Source: Micromonosporaceae bacterium (GTDB lineage: Bacteria > Actinomycetota > Actinomycetes > Mycobacteriales > Micromonosporaceae). From it: DNA of 8,402 nucleotides. Shown in pieces: positions 1 to 5,614 of this stretch. The first letter of the stretch is position 1. The number at the start of each line of letters is the position of its first letter. The position numbers and the translations under genes are program-made. The notes beneath the pieces are model-generated. The model was not told the DNA's origin. It saw only the letters and a list, made by a program, of their open reading frames with translations, and made no database searches. Location of the stretch: positions 1 to 8,402 of the forward strand of contig JAFMQQ010000110.1 in NCBI GenBank assembly GCA_017354595.1, read 5' to 3'.

Positions 1-193
1 CGATCCGGCGCTGCGCGGCCGGGTCTCGCAACAACTCCAGCGTGGCTTCGATCGAGTCGAGATCCTCCACCGCCATGATGACGACAGCTTCGCGACCGTT
101 ACGAGTCACCGTCAGCCGCTCATGAGTGCGCTCAACCTCATCGGCCAGCTCAGAAAACCTGGCCTTGACATCCGACAGCGGCAACGTGATCAT
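1..193 (-). CDS. Phd/YefM-family antitoxin, 5' part (runs off left edge)
   Basis: Sixty-four residues are visible, starting MITLPLSDVKARFSELADEV and continuing through a central TVTRNGREAVVIMAVEDL segment to an E-x-L-E-L-L-R-D-P helix. This is the N-terminal DNA-binding fold of Phd/YefM antitoxins; family members run about 80-95 residues, so roughly the last 20-30 lie outside the window. Such proteins bind a RelE/ParE/YoeB-type toxin with the C-terminal tail and repress their own promoter with the N-terminal domain. The toxin gene would be expected just beyond position 1; this cannot be seen. The ATG at 193-191 is chosen because the protein aligns from it and a -10 hexamer lies 7 bases upstream. 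The gene uses several AT-ending codons (TTT, TCT, GTT, ACT, CAT), unlike its GC3-rich neighbours, which suggests a different origin. Its ATG overlaps the stop of the upstream hydrolase remnant (ATGA). Confidence 0.88.
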   Translation of the reverse strand, partial: MITLPLSDVKARFSELADEVERTHERLTVTRNGREAVVIMAVEDLDSIEATLELLRDPAAQRRI

Positions 194-399
194 GACCGAG
201 ATTCTAGTCGATCGTGGTACGACGGTGCCAGGGATCCCGCAGCGAACGCGTTCGCTCGCACCGCCATACCCGCATTGGCGAGCGTCCCCGCGCTCGCCGC
301 TTCCATGCCGGGTGGTTCGCAGAATTCCCGCTGGAAATCGACGAGCAGGACCGCCACCCGGGCCGGTTCGAGGGCCAACAGCCGATCCACGACGTCCAT
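190..399 (-). pseudogene. Truncated isochorismatase-family (cysteine hydrolase) remnant, 69 codons
   Basis: The frame begins MDVVDRLLALEPARVAVLLV and continues D-F-Q-R-E-F-C-E-P-P-G, the first beta strand and catalytic-Asp motif (D21) of the isochorismatase-like hydrolase family. It continues through a helix ending V-R-A-N-A-F-A-A (residues 47-54) and then turns into unrelated sequence (G-S-L-A-P-S-Y-H-D) before a stop. Intact family members are about 180-220 residues, so the catalytic Lys, the cis-peptide region and the Cys nucleophile are missing. The start lies 2 bp after the MFS stop with GGTGAG upstream, so it was probably the third gene of the MarR-MFS operon. The stop overlaps the antitoxin ATG by four bases. 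It is not the 5' part of the intact hydrolase at 2409: the N-termini differ and this one has a longer leader and an FC motif. I infer a gene cut by a recombination event; a functional 69-residue peptide is possible but unlikely. Confidence 0.75.
194..206 (-). promoter_or_regulatory. Probable leaderless promoter (-10) of the antitoxin gene
   Basis: On the minus strand TAGAAT (206-201) matches the -10 consensus TATAAT at five of six positions and is followed by 7 bases and then the antitoxin ATG, which places the transcription start on or beside the A of the ATG. No Shine-Dalgarno is present, consistent with leaderless transcripts common in actinobacteria. No convincing -35 is seen. The element lies inside the truncated hydrolase frame, so the toxin-antitoxin unit probably has transcription independent of the MarR-MFS operon. 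Confidence 0.55.
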
Positions 400-401
400 C
401 G

Positions 402-1859
402 CTACTCACCCGCGCGGGGTGCCGGTACCCGCGCCGCTGTTGCGACCCGGCGCAGCGATTGATCGGCGAGCGTAACGGCGAGAAGCGCCGCCGCGGCGAC
501 CAGCATGACGATGGCGAGCGCGTGCAGGCCGCCCGTTGTGGCCCGGCTTCCGAAACACAGACCGGCCGCCGAGGAGGCGACCATCGCGCCGAGATACATG
601 AAGGTACGCAGCAGACCCGAGGAGGCGCCGATGCGCTCCGGCTGGGCCTGGTGGTACAGCGCGTTCTGGTTGGCCAGGTTGACCAGGCCCTGCGGGAAGC
701 CGACCAGGATCGCGATCGCCACCAGCAGCCAGACGGCCGTCCCCTTCTCCACCGCCAGCAACAGCACGCACGCGATGAGCTGGACGACCCCGCCGGTGAC
801 CAGCTTGGCGGTCACGGCCTGCCGGCGACCGGTGAGGGCGGAGACCAGGATTCCGACGCCGAAGGTGGGCAGCAGGATCAGGCCGGTCGCCGAGGCGGAC
901 AGGCCCCGGCCCACCTCCAGCCACTGGGTGAACCCGTAGATGAAGGCATAGGAGACGGTTGATCCCAGGAGAGTCCGCGCATAGGTCGCCAGCAGTGGGA
1001 GGTTGCCGGCGAAGACGCGTACGTCGATGAACGGCTCGGCGGAGCGCAACTCGTGCAGCGCGAACCCGGTGCCCGCCAGGATCGCCACGGCGAGCAGCCA
1101 CACCAGGATGAGGTGTGGGTTCATCAGGAACAGCAACAGCGCGGTCAGTGTCGCGGCGAACAGCACCACGCCCGGCCCGTCGAGACCCGCCCGCCCGGCG
1201 TCCTGGCTGGGGCCCACCCGCCCGGGGCGCGCAGTACCCTCAGCCCGCAGCACGTTGCCGGACGGGAGGACGAACCAGCCGAGCAGCAGGCAGGCGACGG
1301 CGAGCGGGATGTTGACGGCCAGAGTGCTACGCCAGCCACCGATGTCGATGAGCAGCCCGCCGAGGCTGGGGCCGATGACCGCGATCGTCTGGGTGGCGAT
1401 GGCCAGCGCCGTGAGTACCCCCGCCGGGCTGGTCATGCCGGTGCGGCGGGCTTCGCTGCGGATGAGGTACATCGCCGCCGGGTAGCCGGCGCAGGTGCCG
1501 AAGCCGAGGATGACGCGGGCCGCGACCAGCGTCCAGATGTCCGGCGCGAGGGTGCCGAGGATGCCGGCCGCGCCGGTCAGTACGCCACCGATCAGGAACA
1601 TCCGCTTCGGCCCGAAGATGTCCACCAGCCGGCCAACCAGCGGCTGCCCGATGGAGGTGGCCAGGTAGAGCGCGGAGATGAGCCAGGCGGTCTGCGATGC
1701 CGGAGCGCCGAGCGCGGTGGCGATCGGCGCCAGCGCGACGGCGATGATCGAGGAGTTGATCGGGTTGAGGATCGAGCCGAGCATCATCGGCGGCAGCAGC
1801 CGGCGGTCGAACGCCCGGACCGGCGCGACCGCGGCCGCCGCCGTGCCGCCGGCCGCCAT
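402..1859 (-). CDS. MFS drug-efflux-type transporter (DHA2-like, 14 TM)
   Basis: The product has 485 residues and about 14 hydrophobic segments by eye, as in the DHA2 (14-TM) drug:H+ antiporters of the major facilitator superfamily. It would act in the cytoplasmic membrane, exporting a small molecule in exchange for protons. MFS motif A is seen after TM2 (G76-R-L-V-D80-I-F-G-P-K-R86), the motif B Arg at about R115, and the antiporter motif C in TM5 (G163-P-S-L-G-G168). A polar stretch at about residues 200-229 separates TM6 and TM7. The start MAAGG at 1859 is preferred over an in-frame ATG at 1952 because that one lies inside the MarR gene, whereas 1859 forms a TGATG stop-start overlap typical of translational coupling. 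Co-transcription with a MarR regulator suggests induction by the exported compound; the substrate cannot be told from sequence. The hydrolase remnant follows after 2 bp. Confidence 0.93.
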   Translation of the reverse strand: MAAGGTAAAAVAPVRAFDRRLLPPMMLGSILNPINSSIIAVALAPIATALGAPASQTAWLISALYLATSIGQPLVGRLVDIFGPKRMFLIGGVLTGAAGILGTLAPDIWTLVAARVILGFGTCAGYPAAMYLIRSEARRTGMTSPAGVLTALAIATQTIAVIGPSLGGLLIDIGGWRSTLAVNIPLAVACLLLGWFVLPSGNVLRAEGTARPGRVGPSQDAGRAGLDGPGVVLFAATLTALLLFLMNPHLILVWLLAVAILAGTGFALHELRSAEPFIDVRVFAGNLPLLATYARTLLGSTVSYAFIYGFTQWLEVGRGLSASATGLILLPTFGVGILVSALTGRRQAVTAKLVTGGVVQLIACVLLLAVEKGTAVWLLVAIAILVGFPQGLVNLANQNALYHQAQPERIGASSGLLRTFMYLGAMVASSAAGLCFGSRATTGGLHALAIVMLVAAAALLAVTLADQSLRRVATAARVPAPRAGE

Positions 1860-2320
1860 CAGCTCACCAGCCTCTCCAGCAGTCCCATCGCCGCGATGAC
1901 GGTCTGCCGCTCGGCCTCGGTGAACTGCGTCTGGAGCGAGGTCGCCAGCCACTCCGCACCGGCCCGCTTGGCTCCCGCCACCCGCCGCCGGCCGGCTGCG
2001 GTGAGCTCGATGATCTGGCGGCGGCCATCGGTCGGATCGGGCGTCCGGGAGATCAGCCCGAGCTGTTCCAGCGTGGACAGGGTCACCGCCATCGACTGCG
2101 GGCGCACGTGCTCGGCGGTGGCCAGGGCGCTGGCGGTGGAGACATCTCCCTTGCCCAGGCGCATGAGCACCGATGCCTGGGCCGGTGTGATGTCCTCCGC
2201 GTCGGTCACCTCCATCAGGCGGCGCCGCAACCGGCTGACGACCACGCGGATGTCGAGCGACGCCCGCAGCGCGGAGGCGCCGACGGTCTGCGGTCGGGCA
2301 GTCTGCGGTCGGGCAGTCAT
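1859..2320 (-). CDS. MarR-family transcriptional regulator
   Basis: The product has 153 residues, the normal size for MarR. A dimerisation helix (about 15-40) precedes the winged helix-turn-helix (about 44-110): I-T-P-A-Q-A-S-V-L (44-52), a recognition-helix region R-P-Q-S-M-A-V-T-L (73-81), L-E-Q-L-G-L-I and the wing D95-P-T-D-G-R-R-Q-I-I, followed by the usual L-T-A-A-G and a C-terminal dimer helix. MarR proteins are dimeric repressors released by small ligands, often controlling a neighbouring efflux pump. Here the gene is first of the MarR-MFS operon and divergent from a hydrolase, so it probably autoregulates and controls both sides through the dyad at 2325-2380. The N-terminus carries a duplicated ARPQT encoded by a perfect 15-bp tandem repeat. 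The ATG at 2320 is supported by a -10 element 6 bases upstream and the absence of an SD; a start after the repeat is not excluded. Confidence 0.92.
   Translation of the reverse strand: MTARPQTARPQTVGASALRASLDIRVVVSRLRRRLMEVTDAEDITPAQASVLMRLGKGDVSTASALATAEHVRPQSMAVTLSTLEQLGLISRTPDPTDGRRQIIELTAAGRRRVAGAKRAGAEWLATSLQTQFTEAERQTVIAAMGLLERLVS
2286..2315. repeat. 15-bp perfect tandem duplication in the marR 5' end
   Basis: Bases 2286-2300 and 2301-2315 are identical (GTCTGCGGTCGGGCA), and three further bases of a third copy follow. On the minus strand the repeat encodes A-R-P-Q-T twice, in the unstructured N-terminal arm before the first helix. It is in frame and could vary in copy number by slippage. 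Confidence 0.9.
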
Positions 2321-2332
2321 ATCGTCAGTCTA
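2321..2332 (-). promoter_or_regulatory. Probable leaderless promoter of the MarR-MFS operon
   Basis: On the minus strand TAGACT (2332-2327) is followed by GACGAT and then the MarR ATG at 2320. The 6-base gap and the lack of a Shine-Dalgarno fit a leaderless transcript. The -35 hexamer at 17-bp spacing would fall at 2350-2355, which is a weak match. The -10 lies in the left arm of the inverted repeat, so a repressor bound there would block it. Confidence 0.55.
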
Positions 2333-2380
2333 CACTGCTCACCTGGAACTGATTAACCGGAACTGATCAGGCTAGACTGA
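2325..2380. promoter_or_regulatory. Divergent promoter dyad, probable MarR operator
   Basis: The arms 2325-2341 and 2364-2380 are inverted copies of each other matching at 14 of 17 positions, including a perfect outer 8 bp (TCAGTCTA / TAGACTGA). Each outer arm contains a TAGACT -10, one per strand, and both 17-bp-spaced -35 positions fall on the same central hexamer 2350-2355. Inside lie two direct repeats GGAACTGATTA (2345-2355) and GGAACTGATCA (2359-2369), 14 bp apart, and the 8-bp palindrome CTGATCAG (2363-2370). This is the arrangement expected for a MarR dimer controlling marR-MFS and the divergent hydrolase together. Binding is inferred, not shown. Confidence 0.6.
2373..2378 (+). promoter_or_regulatory. 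-10 element of the divergent hydrolase gene
   Basis: TAGACT on the plus strand mirrors the MarR -10. Transcription would start near 2385, giving a short leader of about 24 bases that contains the SD at 2399-2403, unlike the apparently leaderless marR side. Confidence 0.5.
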
Positions 2381-2398
2381 CTATCTGTCGTTGATACC

Positions 2399-2403
2399 GG
2401 AGG
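2399..2403 (+). promoter_or_regulatory. Ribosome binding site deciding the start at 2409
   Basis: GGAGG followed by five bases and ATG at 2409. This favours ATG 2409 over the in-frame TTG at 2391, which would place the SD inside the coding region and add six residues ahead of the conserved N-terminus. Confidence 0.8.
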
Positions 2404-2408
2404 CACTC

Positions 2409-2963
2409 ATGTCCGACTCCGTCCTGCTCGTCATGGACTTCCAGCAAGGGATCGTCGAGCGGCTCGGCGACGCGTCGGTGGTCGACGCCGCCACCCGCGC
2501 CATCGCGGCCGCCCGCGCCAAGGACATCCACGTGATGTTCGTCCGGATTGGATTCCGGCCCGGCTATCCCGAGGTGGCGGGGAGCAATCTCGCCTTCGCC
2601 GCCTCGGCACAGGCAGGCGACACAATGACCGAGGACCACCCGGCCACCCAGCTGCACGGCGCGCTCCAGCGGCGCCCGGATGAGCCGATCGTGCTGAAGC
2701 GGCGGGTCAGCGCGTTCAGCGGCAGCGATCTCGCGGTACTGCTGCGCGCCGCGGGAGCCAGCCAACTGGTACTCGCCGGTATCGCCACCAGCGGCGTGGT
2801 CCTCTCCACCCTGCGCCAGGCGGCCGACCTGGACTACCGGCTCACGGTACTCGCGGACGCCTGCGCGGATCGGGACGCCGAGGTCCATCGGGTACTGATG
2901 GAGAAGGTCTTCCCCCGGCAGGCGACGGTCACCACCACCGACGAGTGGGTCAAGAGTCTGTGA
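2409..2963 (+). CDS. Isochorismatase-like (cysteine hydrolase family) protein lacking the usual Cys
   Basis: The 184-residue product has the full alpha/beta fold of the isochorismatase-like family: VLLVMDFQ with the catalytic Asp (D10), H-V-M-F-V-R-I (41-47), V-L-K-R-R-V-S-A-F with the catalytic Lys (K97), and the cis-peptide motif G-I-A-T-S-G-V-V-L-S-T (124-134). In isochorismatases, nicotinamidases and related amidases the residue before V-x-S-T is the nucleophilic Cys; here it is Val130. A Cys at 152 (D-A-C-A-D-R-D) is not in the nucleophile position. From memory, a subset of actinobacterial homologues shares this TSGVV form, so it may define a branch with another chemistry or a binding role. 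The protein is cytoplasmic (no signal peptide). It is divergent from marR-MFS and shares its operator dyad, which suggests it modifies or senses the compound the pump exports. The substrate is unknown. Confidence 0.9.
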   Translation: MSDSVLLVMDFQQGIVERLGDASVVDAATRAIAAARAKDIHVMFVRIGFRPGYPEVAGSNLAFAASAQAGDTMTEDHPATQLHGALQRRPDEPIVLKRRVSAFSGSDLAVLLRAAGASQLVLAGIATSGVVLSTLRQAADLDYRLTVLADACADRDAEVHRVLMEKVFPRQATVTTTDEWVKSL

Positions 2964-2978
2964 CCGCCGGCCGCAGGC

Positions 2979-3009
2979 GCGGAGCCCCCGCCGAGGGCGA
3001 GGGCTCCGC
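2979..3009. terminator. Hairpin between convergent hydrolase and cellulase genes
   Basis: A perfect 9-bp stem GCGGAGCCC (2979-2987) / GGGCTCCGC (3001-3009) with a 13-base loop lies between the stop at 2963 and the convergent stop at 3034. There is no T tract, as is common in actinobacteria. It probably serves both strands. Confidence 0.6.
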
Positions 3010-3033
3010 AAAGGTCCACAGTGGATGATCGGA

Positions 3034-4389
3034 CTACAGCGCGGGATTGGCCTGCTGTGCCAGTTGCAGCGCCTGCTGGGGGAACCACCCACCCGCCGCC
3101 GGGTCCACCATGCCCCACAGCGGATCGAAGTGCTGTTGTGCGTCGCCGGTCAGATTCCACGGGTTGTACGCGGTGTAGTCCCACGCCCGCGCGCCGCCCG
3201 CGATGTCGCAGGACCCGTCCGACTCACCAGGTATCTTCACCCACAGGTACGCGTCCAGCAGCGGTACGCCCGTGTCCGCGGTGGGGCGAAGCCCGAGACC
3301 GGCACCGGGCGGGTTGCACCAGTTGCCACCGGCCAGCCCGGAGATGACGTTCGGCGGCTGGCTGTACGGCGCGGTTGCGTACCGGGACATGTCGTTGGGA
3401 CCCTGCCCGTTGCGGCTGGTGTCCACCACGAAGTGCGTGGTCGGCACCGCGGTACCCAGGTTGTCGGCGTACCACTGGTCGGTCAGGCCCCAGGTGCTGA
3501 AGTCGTTGGGGTTGGCCGGGAAGTACTGGCTGCCGCAGAAGTCGTAGTGGCCGAGGCGCCAGCCACCGTCGGCCGGGTTGTTGGCGAACGCGATGCAACT
3601 GGAGATCCAGGTGCCGTACTTCTGCTGGCGTGGCGTGGTCTGGTAGTTGGAGACGTTGATGAAGAAGCCCTGCGCCCGCTGCACCCCGGCCTTCACCAGG
3701 CGGCTGGCGATGTCGCCCACGCCGAGCCAGGCGCTGTGCGTGCCGTCGAGGTACACGCTGACGTTGGGCTGCTGTTCGAGCCGGTCCACCGCACCGCTCA
3801 GCGCGGCGTACCGCTGCGTGGGGTTGGCTCCCGGTTGGGGGTTGCCGGCGGCGTCCTTGGGCTGGCACCACTCGGCGTTGCCGTTGATGTCGGTGTTGAA
3901 CGGGATGATGCCGAGGCTGTCCGGCTCCAGCAGTACGACGGCTTGGTGCTTGCCGATGCCACGGGCGAAGCCGTCGATCCAGGCCAGATAGTCGGCCGTG
4001 CTGAGCGCGCCGCCGGCGGAGTACTGCGCGCAGTCACGGAACGGGATGTTGTAGGCGACCAGGACGGGCACGGTGTGCTGGTCGGCCGCCTTGTTGACGG
4101 TCTGGTCGACGCTCTGCGCCACCTTGTCCGGGGTGCCGCTGGTGAACCAGGCGGCCTGCGGTGTGTTGATCATGGTGCTGATCTGTGCGGCGCCGCGGGC
4201 GTCGCCTGCCTTGGTGAGGTCCTTGATCTGCTTGAGTGCGCCCGCGTTGGCGGGCGGGGTGTAGAACCGCGTGGTGGTCGGGAGTTGGTGGGAGTCCACT
4301 GACGCGCTGGAGCCGGCATCCGTAGCGAGGACACCAACCGCGGCGACCGCCAGGACCACCAGACCGCGGCGCAGGACGGTGTTTGGCAT
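3034..4389 (-). CDS. Secreted GH6 family beta-1,4-glucanase (cellulase)
   Basis: The 451-residue product starts with a signal peptide (basic MPNTVLRRG, hydrophobic to about residue 22, probable cleavage near A-G-S-S-A-S). The rest is one glycoside hydrolase family 6 domain, which cleaves beta-1,4-glucan with inversion, as endoglucanase or cellobiohydrolase. Both GH6 signatures are present: V111-A-Y-N-I-P-F-R-D119-C-A and V-L-L-E-P-D157-S. D157 corresponds to the catalytic acid, D119 to its supporting Asp, D215 (Y-L-D-G-T-H) and E389-S-D391 (K-I-P-G-E-S-D-G) to the other conserved acidic residues. C120/C175 and C358/C394 match the usual disulfides; C265 and C285 may form a third. There is no carbohydrate-binding module or linker, so soluble or amorphous substrates are more likely. 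No SD precedes the ATG, but it gives a normal signal peptide. The gene is alone and convergent to the hydrolase. Confidence 0.95.
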   Translation of the reverse strand: MPNTVLRRGLVVLAVAAVGVLATDAGSSASVDSHQLPTTTRFYTPPANAGALKQIKDLTKAGDARGAAQISTMINTPQAAWFTSGTPDKVAQSVDQTVNKAADQHTVPVLVAYNIPFRDCAQYSAGGALSTADYLAWIDGFARGIGKHQAVVLLEPDSLGIIPFNTDINGNAEWCQPKDAAGNPQPGANPTQRYAALSGAVDRLEQQPNVSVYLDGTHSAWLGVGDIASRLVKAGVQRAQGFFINVSNYQTTPRQQKYGTWISSCIAFANNPADGGWRLGHYDFCGSQYFPANPNDFSTWGLTDQWYADNLGTAVPTTHFVVDTSRNGQGPNDMSRYATAPYSQPPNVISGLAGGNWCNPPGAGLGLRPTADTGVPLLDAYLWVKIPGESDGSCDIAGGARAWDYTAYNPWNLTGDAQQHFDPLWGMVDPAAGGWFPQQALQLAQQANPAL

Positions 4390-4556
4390 ACCAGGCAGCG
4401 TTGGTTGGCGAAGATCGGCATGTCAAGGGGGTACGCCACCGGGTGCCCAGAGGGACCCAATCTGGTGAAAGTTACGGCGACCGCCGCGGCACCGGCGACC
4501 CGCCCAGCACGGCGCACAGGTAGCGAAAGCAAGCCGTACGTAGCATCGTTGTCGCT
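4390..4556. promoter_or_regulatory. Divergent intergenic region between GH6 and L,D-transpeptidase genes
   Basis: On the cellulase side a perfect TTGACA lies at 4426-4421 (minus), but at 17-18 bp spacing only CAACGC or AACGCT is found, a poor -10; an 18-bp spacing would put the start on the ATG. On the other side TAGCAT (4541-4546) is a -10 candidate 10 bases before the GTG at 4557, with no SD. An imperfect inverted repeat GGGTGCC-CAGA-GGGACCC (4441-4458) lies between and could be an operator. No 14-bp CebR-type palindrome (TGGGAGCGCTCCCA) is present. Confidence 0.35.
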
Positions 4557-5501
4557 GTGAGACGACTGGACCCCCGGGCTTCGGCGGCGGTGTTCGCGGT
4601 GGGCCTGGCACTGCTGACCACCGCTTGCAGCGGGCCCGCGCCGGCCACCAGTTGGCAGGGATCGCCGGCGCCCGGCTCGGCGGCCGGGGCGTCACCGTCG
4701 CAGTCCCCGACGCCGACCGGCCGACCCGTCCACGTCCGGCTGTACGAGCGCGACGGCTCCACATATGGCGTCGGCATGCCGATCATCGCGTACATCTCCG
4801 CCCGGATCACCGATGCGAAGGCGTTCGTGGCGGCGACGAAGGTGACCGTCAACGGAACCGCCGCCGACGGTGCCTGGTTCTTCGAGAAGTCCGCTATCTA
4901 CAAGGGGTACCCGCTCGAGGCGCACTACCGGCTCTCGGACTACTGGCCGGCACACGCGGCGATCCGGATGGACCTGCCGATCAAGGGACAATCCGCCGGT
5001 CCCGACCTCGTCTTCGACAACAGCCTGACCCTCGACATGTCCACCGGCGCCGCGAACATCAGCCGGATCGACGGCCGCACCGAGCGGATGGTGGTGACCT
5101 CCGACGGGAAGCAGGTCTTCAACTTCCCGGTCTCTCTCGGCAAGGCGAGTACGCCCACCTTCGGCGGCGTCAAGGTGGTCATGGAGAAGCACCGGGTACA
5201 GCGGATGACCGGCCCGGGGTACGACCTCCAGGTCCCCTTCTCGGTCCGGGTCACCAACTCCGGGGAGTTCATCCACGCGGCGAGCTGGAACGGCGGCAAC
5301 ATCGGCCAGCGCAGCACCTCGCACGGGTGCACCAACCTCAACGAGAGCGACGCGCAGCACTTCTTCGCGTTCGCGAACATCGGCGATGTGGCCGTCTATA
5401 CCAACACCGGCGGCCCCACCATGCCGAGCTGGGACGGGTACGGCGACTGGAACCTGCCGTGGAGCACCTGGCAGTCCGGCGGCCAGGTGCACACCAGCTG
5501 A
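4557..5501 (+). CDS. L,D-transpeptidase lipoprotein (Ig-like + YkuD domains)
   Basis: The 314-residue product begins with a lipoprotein signal (MRRLDPRAS, hydrophobic 10-20, then L-T-T-A-C24-S-G). The Thr three residues before Cys is slightly unusual, but a membrane-anchored mature protein is likely. A low-complexity Ser/Pro/Gly linker (25-56) is followed by an Ig-like domain (about 57-150) and a YkuD catalytic domain (about 155-283) with F-I-H240 and S255-H-G-C258-T-N260. The Cys258 thiol and H240 form the active site. These enzymes make 3-3 cross-links in peptidoglycan and, in mycobacteria and relatives, are insensitive to most penicillins but inhibited by carbapenems. The C-terminal W-rich tail (W292, W298, W302, W305) is also seen in actinobacterial enzymes. 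The GTG start is chosen because it gives the complete signal n-region; no SD is visible. It is divergent from the cellulase and has no operon partner. Confidence 0.95.
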   Translation: MRRLDPRASAAVFAVGLALLTTACSGPAPATSWQGSPAPGSAAGASPSQSPTPTGRPVHVRLYERDGSTYGVGMPIIAYISARITDAKAFVAATKVTVNGTAADGAWFFEKSAIYKGYPLEAHYRLSDYWPAHAAIRMDLPIKGQSAGPDLVFDNSLTLDMSTGAANISRIDGRTERMVVTSDGKQVFNFPVSLGKASTPTFGGVKVVMEKHRVQRMTGPGYDLQVPFSVRVTNSGEFIHAASWNGGNIGQRSTSHGCTNLNESDAQHFFAFANIGDVAVYTNTGGPTMPSWDGYGDWNLPWSTWQSGGQVHTS

Positions 5502-5517
5502 CCCGGTACCGGCGCGG

Positions 5518-5538
5518 CTGTCCACAGTGGATAGACAG
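5518..5538. repeat. Short hairpin with a TCCACAGTGGA palindrome behind the LDT gene
   Basis: CTGTC (5518-5522) and GACAG (5534-5538) flank a core containing TCCACAGTGGAT (5521-5532). The same GTCCACAGTGGAT, 13 bases, occurs at 3014-3026 just behind the convergent cellulase stop. The stem is too weak to call a terminator. Confidence 0.35.
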
Positions 5539-5577
5539 GCACCGGCCGGGTGTGGATGGGCGGGAAACCGACCGAAT

Positions 5578-5606
5578 TTGGTCAATTCCAGCCCGATGTG
5601 CATAAG
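5578..5606 (+). promoter_or_regulatory. Candidate promoter of the MEDS-HATPase gene
   Basis: TTGGTC (5578-5583), a 17-bp spacer and CATAAG (5601-5606) resemble a vegetative promoter (3/6 and 4/6 matches). The -35 overlaps a near-palindrome ACCGAATTTGGT (5572-5583) that could bind a regulator. AAGGTGG (5604-5610) before the ATG at 5615 could act as SD if transcription begins further upstream; the two readings compete. Confidence 0.4.
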
Positions 5607-5614
5607 GTGGTGGC

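Noticed and set aside
1..399. Insertion sequence or transposon behind the hydrolase truncation
   Set aside because: No transposase frame, terminal inverted repeats or target duplication are visible around the junction; the mechanism remains open.
1859..1952. Upstream ATG of the MFS gene at 1952 giving 516 residues
   Set aside because: The extra 31 residues are hydrophilic, unlike a transporter N-terminus, and overlap the MarR coding region; the TGATG overlap at 1859 is the usual coupled start.
1053..2366. Plus-strand open frame of 437 codons across MFS and MarR
   Set aside because: It lies antisense to two genes with strong family motifs and is low-complexity (Arg/Gly/Asp/Gln-rich) with no recognisable domain.
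3025..4302. Long plus-strand open frame (425 codons) opposite the GH6 gene
   Set aside because: It is the complement of a clear GH6 catalytic domain. Its translation is Val/Arg/Gly-rich without motifs, as expected for the shadow of a GC3-rich gene.
3014..5533. TCCACA motifs as DnaA boxes of a replication origin
   Set aside because: There are only two imperfect copies 2.5 kb apart and no dnaA, dnaN or AT-rich stretch, so no origin is supported.
5501..5614. Rho-independent terminator after the L,D-transpeptidase
   Set aside because: Only a 5-bp stem and scattered CCGG complements are found, too weak to call.
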